A stretch of DNA of 64,000 nt from Paraburkholderia kirstenboschensis (GTDB lineage: Bacteria > Pseudomonadota > Gammaproteobacteria > Burkholderiales > Burkholderiaceae), in assembly GCF_904848585.1 (NCBI RefSeq), contig NZ_CAJHCR010000010.1, positions 186,001-250,000 of the forward strand, in the 5' to 3' direction. The notes under the pieces were generated by a model. The model worked only from the letters and a program-made list of their open reading frames with translations. It was not told the origin of the DNA and ran no database searches. This document shows positions 8,079-16,688 of the stretch, piece after piece; the first letter of the stretch is position 1; each line of letters opens with the position of its first letter. The translations under genes were made by a program, and so were the position numbers.

Positions 8079-8156
8079 TCAGTCCTTGATGATGGCGTCG
8101 TCGCCGATGGTTAATTTCAAAGCGTTATCGCAGTGGCCGAGGTTGATCACGTTCAT
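8079..8156 (-). CDS. 25-residue peptide coupled to the holin gene
   Basis: Reads MNVINLGHCDNALKLTIGDD followed by AIIKD. Its ATG overlaps the stop codon of the 3TM holin gene (ATGA), and the fibre gene starts 3 bp after its stop. The tight coupling suggests it is translated. The function is unknown and no family is recognised. Confidence 0.4.
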   Translation of the reverse strand: MNVINLGHCDNALKLTIGDDAIIKD

Positions 8157-8719
8157 TCCGTGGTCCCCGTTGGTGTGGACTGCGCAAGCAGTTCGGTTTT
8201 GCGATCGCTGGATTGGCTGCTGCCGAAGTAGTAGGAGACGACCGCCGACCACGATGCGCCGAGCGCACCGAGCATCAGCATGAGAGCGTCATGCGCTTCC
8301 TTCTGGATTGGATAGAACATCATCAGACCGAGGCAGCCGAAGAATCCAAGCGTGACGAAGATCGCCAGAAACGGCGCTGTCACGCTCTTCGTGCTGATCT
8401 GCATCGCGCGCGCGCTCGCCCGGTCCTGCACGGCGAGGCTGGCTAGCGTCTCGGTGTTCTTGAACCCGGCCTGCGCCATCGCGAGCGCGTAATCCTGATC
8501 GGCCTTGCGCATCGCGGCCAACTGCTCCGGCGTCGCGCCGCTGATCGCCGCAGCAATCGCGGTTTGCCGGTCATCGGTCGATGCATCGGGCTTGGCGGTG
8601 ATGCCGAACACACTCTCGAGCGCGATCACGGCGCCGCCGGCGAGCGGTCCGCCCAAGGCTGTTGCGATAGTCGGGGCGAGCGTCTTGACGACGTTCAATG
8701 CGGAATCCCATGCGCTCAT
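8153..8719 (-). CDS. Phage holin, 3TM (GTA-type) family
   Basis: 188 residues. The N-terminal region is amphipathic and Ala-rich (residues 1-40). The central part is charged (DDRQTAIAAAISGATPEQLA). Hydrophobic segments lie around 110-135 (APFLAIFVTLGFFGCLGLMM) and 145-165 (ALMLMLGALGASWSAVVSYYFGSS). The C-terminal YYFGSSQSSDRKTELL is typical of this holin family. It would form the membrane lesion that releases or activates the endolysin. It overlaps the endolysin gene by 4 bp. Confidence 0.75.
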   Translation of the reverse strand: MSAWDSALNVVKTLAPTIATALGGPLAGGAVIALESVFGITAKPDASTDDRQTAIAAAISGATPEQLAAMRKADQDYALAMAQAGFKNTETLASLAVQDRASARAMQISTKSVTAPFLAIFVTLGFFGCLGLMMFYPIQKEAHDALMLMLGALGASWSAVVSYYFGSSQSSDRKTELLAQSTPTGTTE

Positions 8720-9198
8720 GACGCACCTCGAATCAGGTTATTGGCGATGCGGTTGCTCCAGCCATGTCCGAAGGTGGGCCACGTGGAGAGATTGCCGAGG
8801 TACTGGAGCCGGTATGCCGAGAAGCGCATGACGATCTTCAGCGGATCAGCGGCGCGCACGGCGGCGATAGTGATAGCCCCGATTACACCGTCAGCGGTGA
8901 CGCCTGCGGCCTGCTGGAGCCACTGCGCCGGCCGGCCGCCGTTATAGGCTGCGTCGAACACCTGGAAGCCAATGCGCGGGTCGAACTGGTCGCACTGGTA
9001 TGGGTCCCAATAATTCTTCTTCGCGATCTGCTTCGCGGTATCGAGCTGCAGATCCTTCATCGCGCCGGTATAGCCCCACGCGCGCGCGACGCGCTCTGTC
9101 ACGCCCCACATGGTTTCACCGCCCGGATCGGCAGGATTGAACGAGTAGCCGCCTTCGTTCCCGATCAATGCCGCGAAGGCGTCGTCGAAGGCGCTCAT
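8716..9198 (-). CDS. Endolysin, glycoside hydrolase family 108
   Basis: 160 residues. The N-terminal half has the GH108 motif NEGGYSFNPADPGGETMWGV, whose Glu in NEGGY is the catalytic acid. The C-terminal half (from about 85) resembles the PG_binding_3 region: FQVFDAAYNGGRPAQWLQQA and GVTADGVIGAITI. It cleaves the peptidoglycan glycan chain during lysis. No signal peptide is seen, so export depends on a holin. It overlaps both neighbours by 4 bp, forming a compact lysis cassette. Confidence 0.88.
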   Translation of the reverse strand: MSAFDDAFAALIGNEGGYSFNPADPGGETMWGVTERVARAWGYTGAMKDLQLDTAKQIAKKNYWDPYQCDQFDPRIGFQVFDAAYNGGRPAQWLQQAAGVTADGVIGAITIAAVRAADPLKIVMRFSAYRLQYLGNLSTWPTFGHGWSNRIANNLIRGAS

Positions 9199-9374
9199 TT
9201 TCCTCTCCGGTATCTCTGAATCGAGATATAGGTCTGCACGATGCTGTAGACGGTCGCAGTGAATGCCGCGACGCCAGAGATCGTGAGATTGTCAGCAGCA
9301 TGCGTGATATAGACCCCGAGCCATGCCGGCGATGCTTTGGCCGCGGCAATGGCGGCTTCCTTGTAGTGTTCCAT
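9195..9374 (-). CDS. Small membrane protein in the lysis cassette (second holin or antiholin candidate)
   Basis: 59 residues, MEHYKEAAIAAAKASPAWLG to the basic end QRYRRGK. Two hydrophobic stretches (about 17-32 and 34-52) are followed by a basic tail, which fits a small holin-like protein. Its stop overlaps the endolysin ATG (ATGA). Position and topology suggest a second holin or antiholin; no family was recognised. Confidence 0.6.
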   Translation of the reverse strand: MEHYKEAAIAAAKASPAWLGVYITHAADNLTISGVAAFTATVYSIVQTYISIQRYRRGK

Positions 9375-9398
9375 TGTGAAACCCCGTTTTCGTGGTCT

Positions 9399-11567
9399 TC
9401 AGGCGCCGATGTTGTTGACGTTGTAGGAAGTGCCGCCGGCTGCATTCGAGAAGCGCGGCGAGCCGATCGTCGCCGGGTCAGCGTTGTTTCCGCTGCTCGA
9501 AATGCTCGTGCAGGAACTGTCGATCGCGATCGCGTTGGTGGCGTAGCCGCGGAACGTGTTGTCGTCGAAAGACGAATACGCCTCATTGACTGCGGCTATA
9601 TGCTGGATTGCCGAACCGGCAGAGCCGCTATAGAAATTGTTGTCGGACACGCGATTCGCGCGACCGCCAGTAGAGAAGACGCCGTATTTGAACTCGCGGA
9701 AGGTGTTGCCCAGGACGCTGCAACCGCTGCAGTTCACCATCTTCACCTGATAGAGATTCGCAGCGCCCGCGGCCCCGTAGAGCTGCGCGTTCTGGATTAC
9801 CACGCCCTGCGAGTTTTGCAGGAGGATCAGGTCAACTTCGCTGAGGGTCGACAGGGAGTTGAACCAGCCGCCGATGATCGTGAGCATCGAATCGGGTGAT
9901 CCAGAGCCGCCAGCACCATTAACCGAAACGCCGGCAACAGAAATGCTGTCGGCGCGGCAATTGATGAGCTGCACATCCTCATTACCGGTATTGACAGATG
10001 CCGACATGTCGAATGCATAGCCAACAGAACAACGCTGCGTTTCGCATGCTTCGAAAAGCAGGTCGGACACATACGCACCAAATGCCTTGAATCCCGTGCT
10101 GCCCGTGCCGGTCGCCGTCGATCCATCGACATAGCAATCGCGCAGGACTGTCGAGGCGTTGCCACCCGAGCCGGTACCACCACCGTCGAGATTGAAGCCG
10201 ACCCATCCATTGGTGGCGCCGCTGAAAGACACGGTGACCTTCTCCGCCATCGTGTTGGTCGCGCGCAGAAGGCCAACGCCCTGAAGGAAGTTGTCAATCT
10301 GGATGTTTTCGAGGTGCAGACCGGCCGTGTATTCGCTGAAGATGCCAATGCCGCCGGTCGCGGTCGCCGATTTCGTGATCGTCAGATCGCGGATCGCAAT
10401 GCCCTGCAATAGCACTGTGCTGCTGCCGAGGATCTGGAACATGCCCTGATTGGCGTCGCTGCATTTCAGGATCGTGGAATGCCGGCCCTTGCCTTGCAGG
10501 ACTGTGTTCTGCCCAGCGCTGCTCCCATCAGTTGCGGTTCCGATATTGACGAACGTCGAGAGGAAATATGGGCGCGCCTCAAACTGGACGACGCCGCCTG
10601 TGTTCTTGATGAAGGCGATTGCGCTTTGAATCGCCGCCGCATCGTCCGTCACGCCATCTGCCGCAGCGCCGAACCACTCCGGATATACGGTCATACCGTT
10701 GGTGCAGCGCGAAGCCATGTTCAGGAACAGCTTCACAGGACCGGCGAGAGGTGCAGACTGAATCTGCACGACTTCGGTCCCTGCCTTCCCGATCAGATAT
10801 CCGCCGTTGATCGGGAACAGTTGCGTGTTCGGGTTGAACGTCACCGCGGCGGAGACGAGCGTTGGGCCAGGGATGATCAGCGTCGCGCCAGTCGATCCAA
10901 TCGACGTGATCGCCATTTGCAGGGCCGCAGTGTCGTCGGTCACGCCGTCGCACTTGCAGCCCTTGTCGCGCAGATCGATGAAGTCGTTCAGGCGGTTATA
11001 GAGCCTCGTTCCGGACGCCACCGAGGCATCCGTTACCGTACCCGAGCCGGGCGTGCCGATAGCGATGGTCGTGCCGAACTTGATGTTGACTTCCTGAACG
11101 CCTACCGGGATCGGGCTATTGAACGTTACAACGGTTCCGTTCACCGAGAACTGGTCGGACGCCTGGAACGAAGCGTCGAAATGCGCCCACATGTTCGAGG
11201 TGGAACCGGGCGCAGCGGGAAGCGTGAGTTGTGTCGTCGTGCCGGGCGTGAAGTCGGTCCCACTGACGAACTTCGCATCGGTGAGGTTGCCTGTGAGGCC
11301 GGCATTCGAGTCCTCGGTAACCTGATCCCAGATCGTTACACCTGACGCATCCTTGACGATCTGGCGATAGACACCCGAGCCCCAGATAAGCGCCTGACCG
11401 CGGCTATCGAGCGCGACCGGATTCGTGTTCGCAATGGTCCCGGCCGCATCCTGATAGGTGGGCTTCGGGTTCAGCGTGCCAGGGAAATAAAAGCCAACGG
11501 TGCCGCTGGCCAGTGGAAGCCCGTTCTGGTCGATGAACTGCACCTTTGCGTTCGGGAGGATCTGCAT
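9399..11567 (-). CDS. Tailspike with beta-helix (pectate lyase-like) domain
   Basis: 722 residues. The N-terminal head-binding part (about 1-110) reads MQILPNAKVQFIDQNGLPLA and WGSGVYRQIVKDASGVTIW. A short module at about 115-175 (FTPGTTTQLTL...HFDASFQASDQFSV) is shared with the protein at 17590-18093. From about 200 the beta-helix entry motif DLRDKGCKCDGVTDDTAALQ appears, and a second GVTDDAAAIQSAI occurs near 310. Repeated beta-helix rungs run to the C-terminus. Such tailspikes bind and usually hydrolyse O-antigen or capsule. ATG 11567 follows TTTTTGAGG; GTG/ATG further upstream would lie in the terminator. Confidence 0.87.
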   Translation of the reverse strand: MQILPNAKVQFIDQNGLPLASGTVGFYFPGTLNPKPTYQDAAGTIANTNPVALDSRGQALIWGSGVYRQIVKDASGVTIWDQVTEDSNAGLTGNLTDAKFVSGTDFTPGTTTQLTLPAAPGSTSNMWAHFDASFQASDQFSVNGTVVTFNSPIPVGVQEVNIKFGTTIAIGTPGSGTVTDASVASGTRLYNRLNDFIDLRDKGCKCDGVTDDTAALQMAITSIGSTGATLIIPGPTLVSAAVTFNPNTQLFPINGGYLIGKAGTEVVQIQSAPLAGPVKLFLNMASRCTNGMTVYPEWFGAAADGVTDDAAAIQSAIAFIKNTGGVVQFEARPYFLSTFVNIGTATDGSSAGQNTVLQGKGRHSTILKCSDANQGMFQILGSSTVLLQGIAIRDLTITKSATATGGIGIFSEYTAGLHLENIQIDNFLQGVGLLRATNTMAEKVTVSFSGATNGWVGFNLDGGGTGSGGNASTVLRDCYVDGSTATGTGSTGFKAFGAYVSDLLFEACETQRCSVGYAFDMSASVNTGNEDVQLINCRADSISVAGVSVNGAGGSGSPDSMLTIIGGWFNSLSTLSEVDLILLQNSQGVVIQNAQLYGAAGAANLYQVKMVNCSGCSVLGNTFREFKYGVFSTGGRANRVSDNNFYSGSAGSAIQHIAAVNEAYSSFDDNTFRGYATNAIAIDSSCTSISSSGNNADPATIGSPRFSNAAGGTSYNVNNIGA

Positions 11568-11577
11568 GTGGGCCTCA

Positions 11578-11608
11578 AAAACAAAAAAGGCCACCTCTTT
11601 GGGTGACC
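11578..11608 (-). terminator. Intrinsic terminator, leftward
   Basis: On the minus strand GGTCACC pairs with GGTGGCC (11602-11608 with 11589-11595, one G-U), followed by TTTTTTGT. It lies just upstream of the tailspike gene, so tailspike expression needs antitermination or partial read-through. Confidence 0.65.
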
Positions 11609-11613
11609 TATAA

Positions 11614-11640
11614 TGAAAAAGCCCTCACAGGGAGGGCTTG
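11614..11640 (-). terminator. Second intrinsic terminator, leftward
   Basis: On the minus strand GCCCTC...GAGGGC (11621-11626 with 11632-11637) is followed by TTTTT. Together with the hairpin at 11578-11608 it makes a tandem terminator between the ejection-protein genes and the tailspike/lysis genes. Confidence 0.7.
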
Positions 11641-11648
11641 GGGATCAA

Positions 11649-11828
11649 ATGAAAACGGTTAAATGGCTATTTCAGGTGACAGCGCTTGTCGTCGTGGTCT
11701 GCACTCAGGCATGGATTCCTTTGATGATCTATGCGGCGGTTACAGACGACAAAGAGAGCCAGTGGGTTTGGAACTGGCTCGCCGATGTTGTCTGGCCTAT
11801 CGACCGCGTTTTGAGTTCGATCGCATAG
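11649..11828 (+). CDS. Small membrane protein on the opposite strand inside the late operon
   Basis: 59 residues: MKTVKWLFQVTALVVVVCTQ, one transmembrane segment (about 6-32), then a Trp-rich segment WVWNWLADVVWPIDRVLSS. It runs rightward, against the late operon, and overlaps the 3' end of the 11797-14091 gene by 32 bp. A perfect TATAAT lies at 11609-11614 and GGGGAT precedes the ATG, but no good -35 is seen. It could be an independently expressed moron. Composition looks protein-like; no family recognised. Confidence 0.45.
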   Translation: MKTVKWLFQVTALVVVVCTQAWIPLMIYAAVTDDKESQWVWNWLADVVWPIDRVLSSIA

Positions 11829-14091
11829 CATCGATAAGCTGGTTCGCCTCGCCCTCTAGCCGTTTAGATGCGAGCCCAGCAGCAAGCTTATTACCGGCCC
11901 ATGCGCCAGCTCCGGCGCCAGCACTAGCAGCCGCCCCGCCGCTGATCGCGCCACCCAGGCCGCCACCTAGCGAAGCGCCAATCTTGCCTGCATGTTTTTC
12001 GACAAGACTCCCCTTGTTCAAGCGCTGAGTCTGAAGGCCGGCGCCCTCATATGAGTGGACGCCCGGCATGATCTGACCGCCATAGTTGAGCGTATGGAAC
12101 TTCTCGACTTCATCGGGCGGGAAGGTCTGCAAAATCTTCTGCCCGACAACAGAGTTCAACGTCTTGTTGACGCTGTTCTGGTTCCAAACGCCGACCTTGC
12201 CTGCGCCCTGCTCGTACACTTCTCGAGCTAGTGCACCAGACATTTCGTTCTTAGCCGCCTGCGCTGCCTGCTGGAGCCCTTGCGGGATATCTGGCACGCC
12301 ATCCGGTGCGCCAGCGATGCGGCCGCGCGAGAGATCGTCGAACGTGTTGTAGATATGGCGCCATTGATCCAGCGGCATATTGTTCAAACGGCTCGGGATC
12401 TGCTCAACAGCAGCGCCTGACTTCACGCCGTTAGCGTCTGCATCACCGAAAACCTGCTTGAATCCGCGCGCCCCCATGATCGTCTGCTGAGCCTGGTGGA
12501 TTGCATCGCCCAACTTGTACGCATCCGACCCAGCCGCCGATGCAATGTCTTGATCGATAGCGCGGTTGATCGAGCCGATCGTGCGAGCGTTAGCCTCATT
12601 CCAGTCAGCGTTGTTTGACTTGCGTACTGCGTCCCATGCCGCCACGCTTCCGGGCGACGTCACTTCGCCTGTGATGGGATCGCGAAAGCCAGTGTTGCGA
12701 GCCAGGTCCATCAACCGCGTAATACCAGATACGACGCGAGCATTTCCGCCGCGCTCCGCTTCAGCCATGAATTGCGGGTCGCTCAACAGCGCATCAACGT
12801 GGCTCGTCTGAATCGGATTTTCGCCGGACTCAGCCCGCGCCCGATCGTAAATCTGCTGCTTGGCTTGCTGGAAATATTCGTTAAGCCCACCTTCGCCGTG
12901 CACCGCGTCGTTAATCACCTGGCCGCGCTGCTCGTTGTTGGTCAGGTTCGGGCTTGCGCCTGTTGCGTCGACGCGGGCCTGCGCATAGTTAGAAAGCGCC
13001 TGTTGCTCGCGTGCAATCTGGTTTCGTAGAGCGATTTGTTCGGGAGTGTTGTCCGAACTGCGCGACAACGTGTGTTCGCTTCGAAGCGTGTCTTCGTTGC
13101 CCGTAATAACGCCTGTACGAACCGCATCGTTTTCGGGCCCGAGTATTTCGTTCGCGATCTGCGCACGCACCGCCTGTTCCACGCCAGGAACATCGCCAGC
13201 GCTCTTCGCTACCTTCACTTGCGGGAATGCCGAACTTCCGCCGCGCGCCGCTTCCTCTCCCGTTAGCTGACCGGCGTACGGATTCTGGTTCGCCTGGGCC
13301 GCGCCAACGCCACGAAGAGTCGAACCTTGAGGCGATGCTGCAGCCGCGGGAGGGACGGCACCCGGTGCCGGGTTCGGAGAGGCAACCGGAGGTGTAGCGC
13401 CTGAAGGCTGCAACGTCGGCTCGACCCGCTCTCCAGCCGCTACCGGCTTTGCAATAGCCTGCCTTAGCGCATTCGGTGCAGCCGTCAGACCATCCACGAC
13501 TGCGGAGCCGGCCTTCCCTGCGACCACATTCCCGACGACAGCCGGGACCTGTGCATTTATCGTCGCCATCAATGCGTTTGGTGCACCCTTCACGAATGTA
13601 TCGTTGTAGGCGTTTCCGGCCGCGGCTATGGCCGGCCCGACAGCCGAATTCATCACGGCGTTTTTCGCGCTCGTCGCCAGATCACCGAGGCCTGCCAAAG
13701 CCTGCTGACCGCCCTGCGTCTGCGGGTGATAGGTCAGCGCATCCGCTACCTTGTTGCCGGTTGCCTTGGCGTCGTCATAGCTGCTGCCAAGTGCCGCAGA
13801 GCCAAGACGCGCGATGCCGCCCGCCACGCTGCCGAGCGCACCTGTTGCCATTGTGGCCAGGGGCTCAACGGCACCTCCGAGAATATCAAGCGGCATGGTC
13901 TCATGTGGCTGCGCTGCATCCGGCTTCGGAGCCGGCGCCTTGGCGGCCGTCGTCGGCGTCGCGTCGAACTGATCCGCCAACGATGTCGGAACAGCCGGCG
14001 ATGAGGCAGGCTTTGCCACAGCGGGTGCGGCCGGAGCCGCGCCCTTCGTTGGCGTCGCGCCTATCGAGTCGAAATCGTCGGCAAGACTCAT
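11797..14091 (-). CDS. Large virion/ejection protein, Ala-rich
   Basis: 764 residues. The N-terminal third is rich in Ala, Pro and Gly, with two copies of a SLADxFD motif (residues 2-7 and 37-42). A helical, Gln/Asn-rich middle follows, and the C-terminus has a glycine-rich stretch (ASLGGGLGGAISGGAAASAG) near 715-745. Position is downstream of two similar proteins and upstream of the tailspike, matching the P22 gp7-gp20-gp16 ejection-protein block. It is probably delivered into the cell with the DNA. No enzymatic domain is seen. It overlaps its upstream neighbour by 4 bp. Confidence 0.6.
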   Translation of the reverse strand: MSLADDFDSIGATPTKGAAPAAPAVAKPASSPAVPTSLADQFDATPTTAAKAPAPKPDAAQPHETMPLDILGGAVEPLATMATGALGSVAGGIARLGSAALGSSYDDAKATGNKVADALTYHPQTQGGQQALAGLGDLATSAKNAVMNSAVGPAIAAAGNAYNDTFVKGAPNALMATINAQVPAVVGNVVAGKAGSAVVDGLTAAPNALRQAIAKPVAAGERVEPTLQPSGATPPVASPNPAPGAVPPAAAASPQGSTLRGVGAAQANQNPYAGQLTGEEAARGGSSAFPQVKVAKSAGDVPGVEQAVRAQIANEILGPENDAVRTGVITGNEDTLRSEHTLSRSSDNTPEQIALRNQIAREQQALSNYAQARVDATGASPNLTNNEQRGQVINDAVHGEGGLNEYFQQAKQQIYDRARAESGENPIQTSHVDALLSDPQFMAEAERGGNARVVSGITRLMDLARNTGFRDPITGEVTSPGSVAAWDAVRKSNNADWNEANARTIGSINRAIDQDIASAAGSDAYKLGDAIHQAQQTIMGARGFKQVFGDADANGVKSGAAVEQIPSRLNNMPLDQWRHIYNTFDDLSRGRIAGAPDGVPDIPQGLQQAAQAAKNEMSGALAREVYEQGAGKVGVWNQNSVNKTLNSVVGQKILQTFPPDEVEKFHTLNYGGQIMPGVHSYEGAGLQTQRLNKGSLVEKHAGKIGASLGGGLGGAISGGAAASAGAGAGAWAGNKLAAGLASKRLEGEANQLIDAMRSNSKRGR

Positions 14092-15608
14092 TGGATTGCC
14101 CCCATCCCTTCAAGTATGCGGATCTTGCTGGCGAACGCCTTCTGATCAGCCGGGCTCATGTTCGCCTTGAAGTTCGCGCGTTGCTGCGCGTTCATGTTGG
14201 CGAATTGCCAGATACGCGGGTCTGCCGCCTGATTAAATTGCGTTTGCGCCTGCTGATAGCCCGCGACGTTGTTGTTGAGCTTGTACGGCTGCAACACCTT
14301 CTGCTCTGACAGCGCCATCTGCTGCGCGCCGATGACCTGATCCGCTGCGTCCTTGATTGCGTCAGCCGTCATGGTGCCGTGCGGGTTCGCAGCAGTAGCC
14401 AGAGCGCCGGCCGCATCCGTTCCGCCAGCGCTCTGACGCGACGTGAGCGACAGGCGCGCCATATTCTTCTGCAGGAGGTCGGTCGCCGTGTTGAGATCGG
14501 ACTGCGCCCCCTGCCCGAAGATGGACAAAAGGCCGTTCACCGCGGCGAGCTTGTCACCTTGCTTGCCCGTGAGCGCCTTGTCCGCATACGCCTTGATGTT
14601 CTGCGCGAGGCCGATATTCGTCTGCGCGTTGCTCGCGTCATTCGAAAGCGCGGTCCAGTGCGTATTGACGGTCTGCACATTTCCGTCATTCGAACCCTGC
14701 ACACCCATTGCCGGTGCCGTCGCCACGAAGTGACCACGACCGGCTTGCGTCGGCGCGGCGCCGCCAGGTTGCGGGCCGCCAGGCATTGGAGCCGTAGCGC
14801 CAGCGCCGGCCGGGTTCGGTCCATTCGGCAGGGGCGGCACGTTCCACAATTCGCCGCGCGGCACAATGCCCGGCTGATTGTTCGGGCCGTTGACCGAAAC
14901 CGGAGACGAAGCCGTTACCGGATCGAGCGTCTTGTTGATGGTCGATCCGACGATGCTCGGGTTCGTCAGCGGATTCGTGTCGACGTATGTCAGGGAGCCG
15001 CCCGTGTCGACTTGAGTCGGGTTCGGCGTCATGGCCTTCAGGTTTTCCAATGTTCCCGAAACCGATGCGAGGCCGCGCTGAAGCCATGCCTGACGTCCCG
15101 CCGGATCTTGCGGTATACCCTGAAGATGGCTCATCACCATCGCCGGATCGGCGTGGAACTGGTTGATCAGATCAACGCCGTTCTGCATGACCTTAGCCGA
15201 GAACTTCGGGTCGTTCGGGTCAAGTGTGGAAAGGCGCTGATAGATCATAGTGTTCATCTTCGCCGCGTTGTCGATTTGATCGCTACTCAGCTTCACTTGC
15301 CCCGTCTGATAGGTCTGATTCGCCTGTTTCAGATTCTGGATTCCCTGCATCACCTGTGGCAGGTTATAGGCCGCGCGCGGGTCCTGGCTAAGGATGCCGA
15401 CAAGCTTGTTGTTATCGACCGCGCCCGTCGTCGGGTCCGTCGCCTGCTGATACGCTTCTGACGTCGCGCGGTTGGAGTCGAGTTGTTGCTGGAGCGCCTG
15501 ACCGTTACTGTTCATGTAGCGAAATTGCGCAACCGACAGAGCCTGTTGCAGCGGGTTAACCGGCGCCGGCCGATTGGCGTTCAATGCAATGCTTGGATCG
15601 ATTGGCAT
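14088..15608 (-). CDS. Virion/ejection protein, Gln-rich
   Basis: 506 residues from ATG 15608 (MPIDPSIALNANRPAPVNPL). It is rich in Gln, Asn and Ala, largely helical, with a Pro/Gly-rich hinge around 265-310 (NGPNPAGAGATAPMPGGPQP). No signal peptide or enzyme motif. It is the second of three adjacent genes in the place of P22 ejection proteins. The start is chosen because the preceding gene ends just 3 bp upstream; an extension to 15659 would overlap it. Confidence 0.6.
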   Translation of the reverse strand: MPIDPSIALNANRPAPVNPLQQALSVAQFRYMNSNGQALQQQLDSNRATSEAYQQATDPTTGAVDNNKLVGILSQDPRAAYNLPQVMQGIQNLKQANQTYQTGQVKLSSDQIDNAAKMNTMIYQRLSTLDPNDPKFSAKVMQNGVDLINQFHADPAMVMSHLQGIPQDPAGRQAWLQRGLASVSGTLENLKAMTPNPTQVDTGGSLTYVDTNPLTNPSIVGSTINKTLDPVTASSPVSVNGPNNQPGIVPRGELWNVPPLPNGPNPAGAGATAPMPGGPQPGGAAPTQAGRGHFVATAPAMGVQGSNDGNVQTVNTHWTALSNDASNAQTNIGLAQNIKAYADKALTGKQGDKLAAVNGLLSIFGQGAQSDLNTATDLLQKNMARLSLTSRQSAGGTDAAGALATAANPHGTMTADAIKDAADQVIGAQQMALSEQKVLQPYKLNNNVAGYQQAQTQFNQAADPRIWQFANMNAQQRANFKANMSPADQKAFASKIRILEGMGAIQ

Positions 15609-15610
15609 CG

Positions 15611-16378
15611 TTACACTCCGAATGACATGCCATTGCCGGCAGAAGTGGATGGTGTCCACCCAGGAACGCCGGCACCGCTAGATCCTGCGCCGGCGGCGTT
15701 GTTCGTCATGAGCCCATACGTCAATGCGCTGCTGCCGAGTCCGTTCAAACCGGCCGTGAGCGCATTTGCGCTCCCAATGGTCCCCGCCGCAGAAGCATTC
15801 GCGCCGCTCGTCAGCGTGTTCCCGATATTGCCGACCGCCTGCGCGCCGAGAGAACCATTCGTGGCCGCGGCGTTCTGGCCGCTGCCGACAATGTTCGAAA
15901 GGCGATTCACGTTATTGGCCGCGCTGCTGTAGTTCGTGTTGAACGTCTGAAGCGCGCGATTGAACACATCGTTATAGGTCGAATCAGCAAGCCCTGTTGT
16001 GTAGTTGGCGGCACCCTTCAGTGCTGCACCTGACACGCCAAGCCCGCGCGCGGCTGCGCTGTTCTGAACCGACTTCAGCCCCTGATTCAGCGTGAACTGA
16101 TAACCCGGCGTAGAAGCGGCATCCGCCGCGCTCGGAGCGCTGAACTGCTGCGTGAGCATCGGGTTCGCGAGCGCATTCTTCAGCGGATCAATGTAGCTCG
16201 CCCCCAGATCCATATAGGGCTTGAGATTGGCCTGGGTGTTGTTGTACTGATCGTTCTGAAGGTGCGCCGCGTCTTCGGCCGCTTGCGCCTGTGTGTTCGC
16301 GGCGCTCTTGGACGCATCGCCACTGATCACGGCGCCTGCAATCGAGCCCACCGCTGCTGCTGCAAATCCCCATGGCAT
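15611..16378 (-). CDS. Virion/DNA ejection protein with N-terminal hydrophobic segment
   Basis: 255 residues. The N-terminus MPWGFAAAAVGSIAGAVISG is hydrophobic and glycine-zipper-like, then NTQAQAAEDAAHLQNDQYNN is a helix. The middle has QNSAAARGLGVSGAALKGAA and YNDVFNRALQTFNTNYSSAA, a pattern common in short-tailed phage proteins annotated as DNA transfer proteins. It could insert in the membrane during ejection. Assignment is from context and pattern only. Confidence 0.6.
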   Translation of the reverse strand: MPWGFAAAAVGSIAGAVISGDASKSAANTQAQAAEDAAHLQNDQYNNTQANLKPYMDLGASYIDPLKNALANPMLTQQFSAPSAADAASTPGYQFTLNQGLKSVQNSAAARGLGVSGAALKGAANYTTGLADSTYNDVFNRALQTFNTNYSSAANNVNRLSNIVGSGQNAAATNGSLGAQAVGNIGNTLTSGANASAAGTIGSANALTAGLNGLGSSALTYGLMTNNAAGAGSSGAGVPGWTPSTSAGNGMSFGV

Positions 16379-16382
16379 AGCT

Positions 16383-16688
16383 TTACCCCTTGATCAAAAC
16401 CTGATCGACCCTTTCAGGATCGATTTCATCCGTTGCATGGATGCAGAACCACACCGAATCGGTGATGGCGTCGATCCGATGCACCTTGCCGGCTGGAATG
16501 ACGAGTGCGGTCGGGCCGATGTGCTTTTCCTGCACGCCGTCAATGCAGACGATGACCTCGCCAGCAGCCAGAATCGAAATGTGGTCGTACTGGTGTTCAT
16601 GCGTCTCCGCGTAGTGGCCCGCCGGCAGCGTCATCTGCTTCGCGTACTCGCGGCCGGAGAAGAAGTGCTGAATCTGAAGGTCGATCAT
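16383..16688 (-). CDS. Cupin-domain protein in virion operon
   Basis: 101 residues, single cupin barrel. The first metal-binding motif is GHYAETHEHQYDHISILAAG (His, His, His, with Glu absent or shifted). The second is PTALVIPAGKVHRIDAI, with one His. It overlaps the 2OG oxygenase gene by 4 bp, so the two are translationally coupled. Possible roles are metal-dependent modification or sensing; nothing in the sequence fixes the substrate. Confidence 0.7.
   Translation of the reverse strand: MIDLQIQHFFSGREYAKQMTLPAGHYAETHEHQYDHISILAAGEVIVCIDGVQEKHIGPTALVIPAGKVHRIDAITDSVWFCIHATDEIDPERVDQVLIKG

Noticed and set aside
10479..11345. Rightward open frame opposite the tailspike
   Set aside because: Arg/His/Asp-rich shadow of the tailspike coding strand; no start signal or domain.
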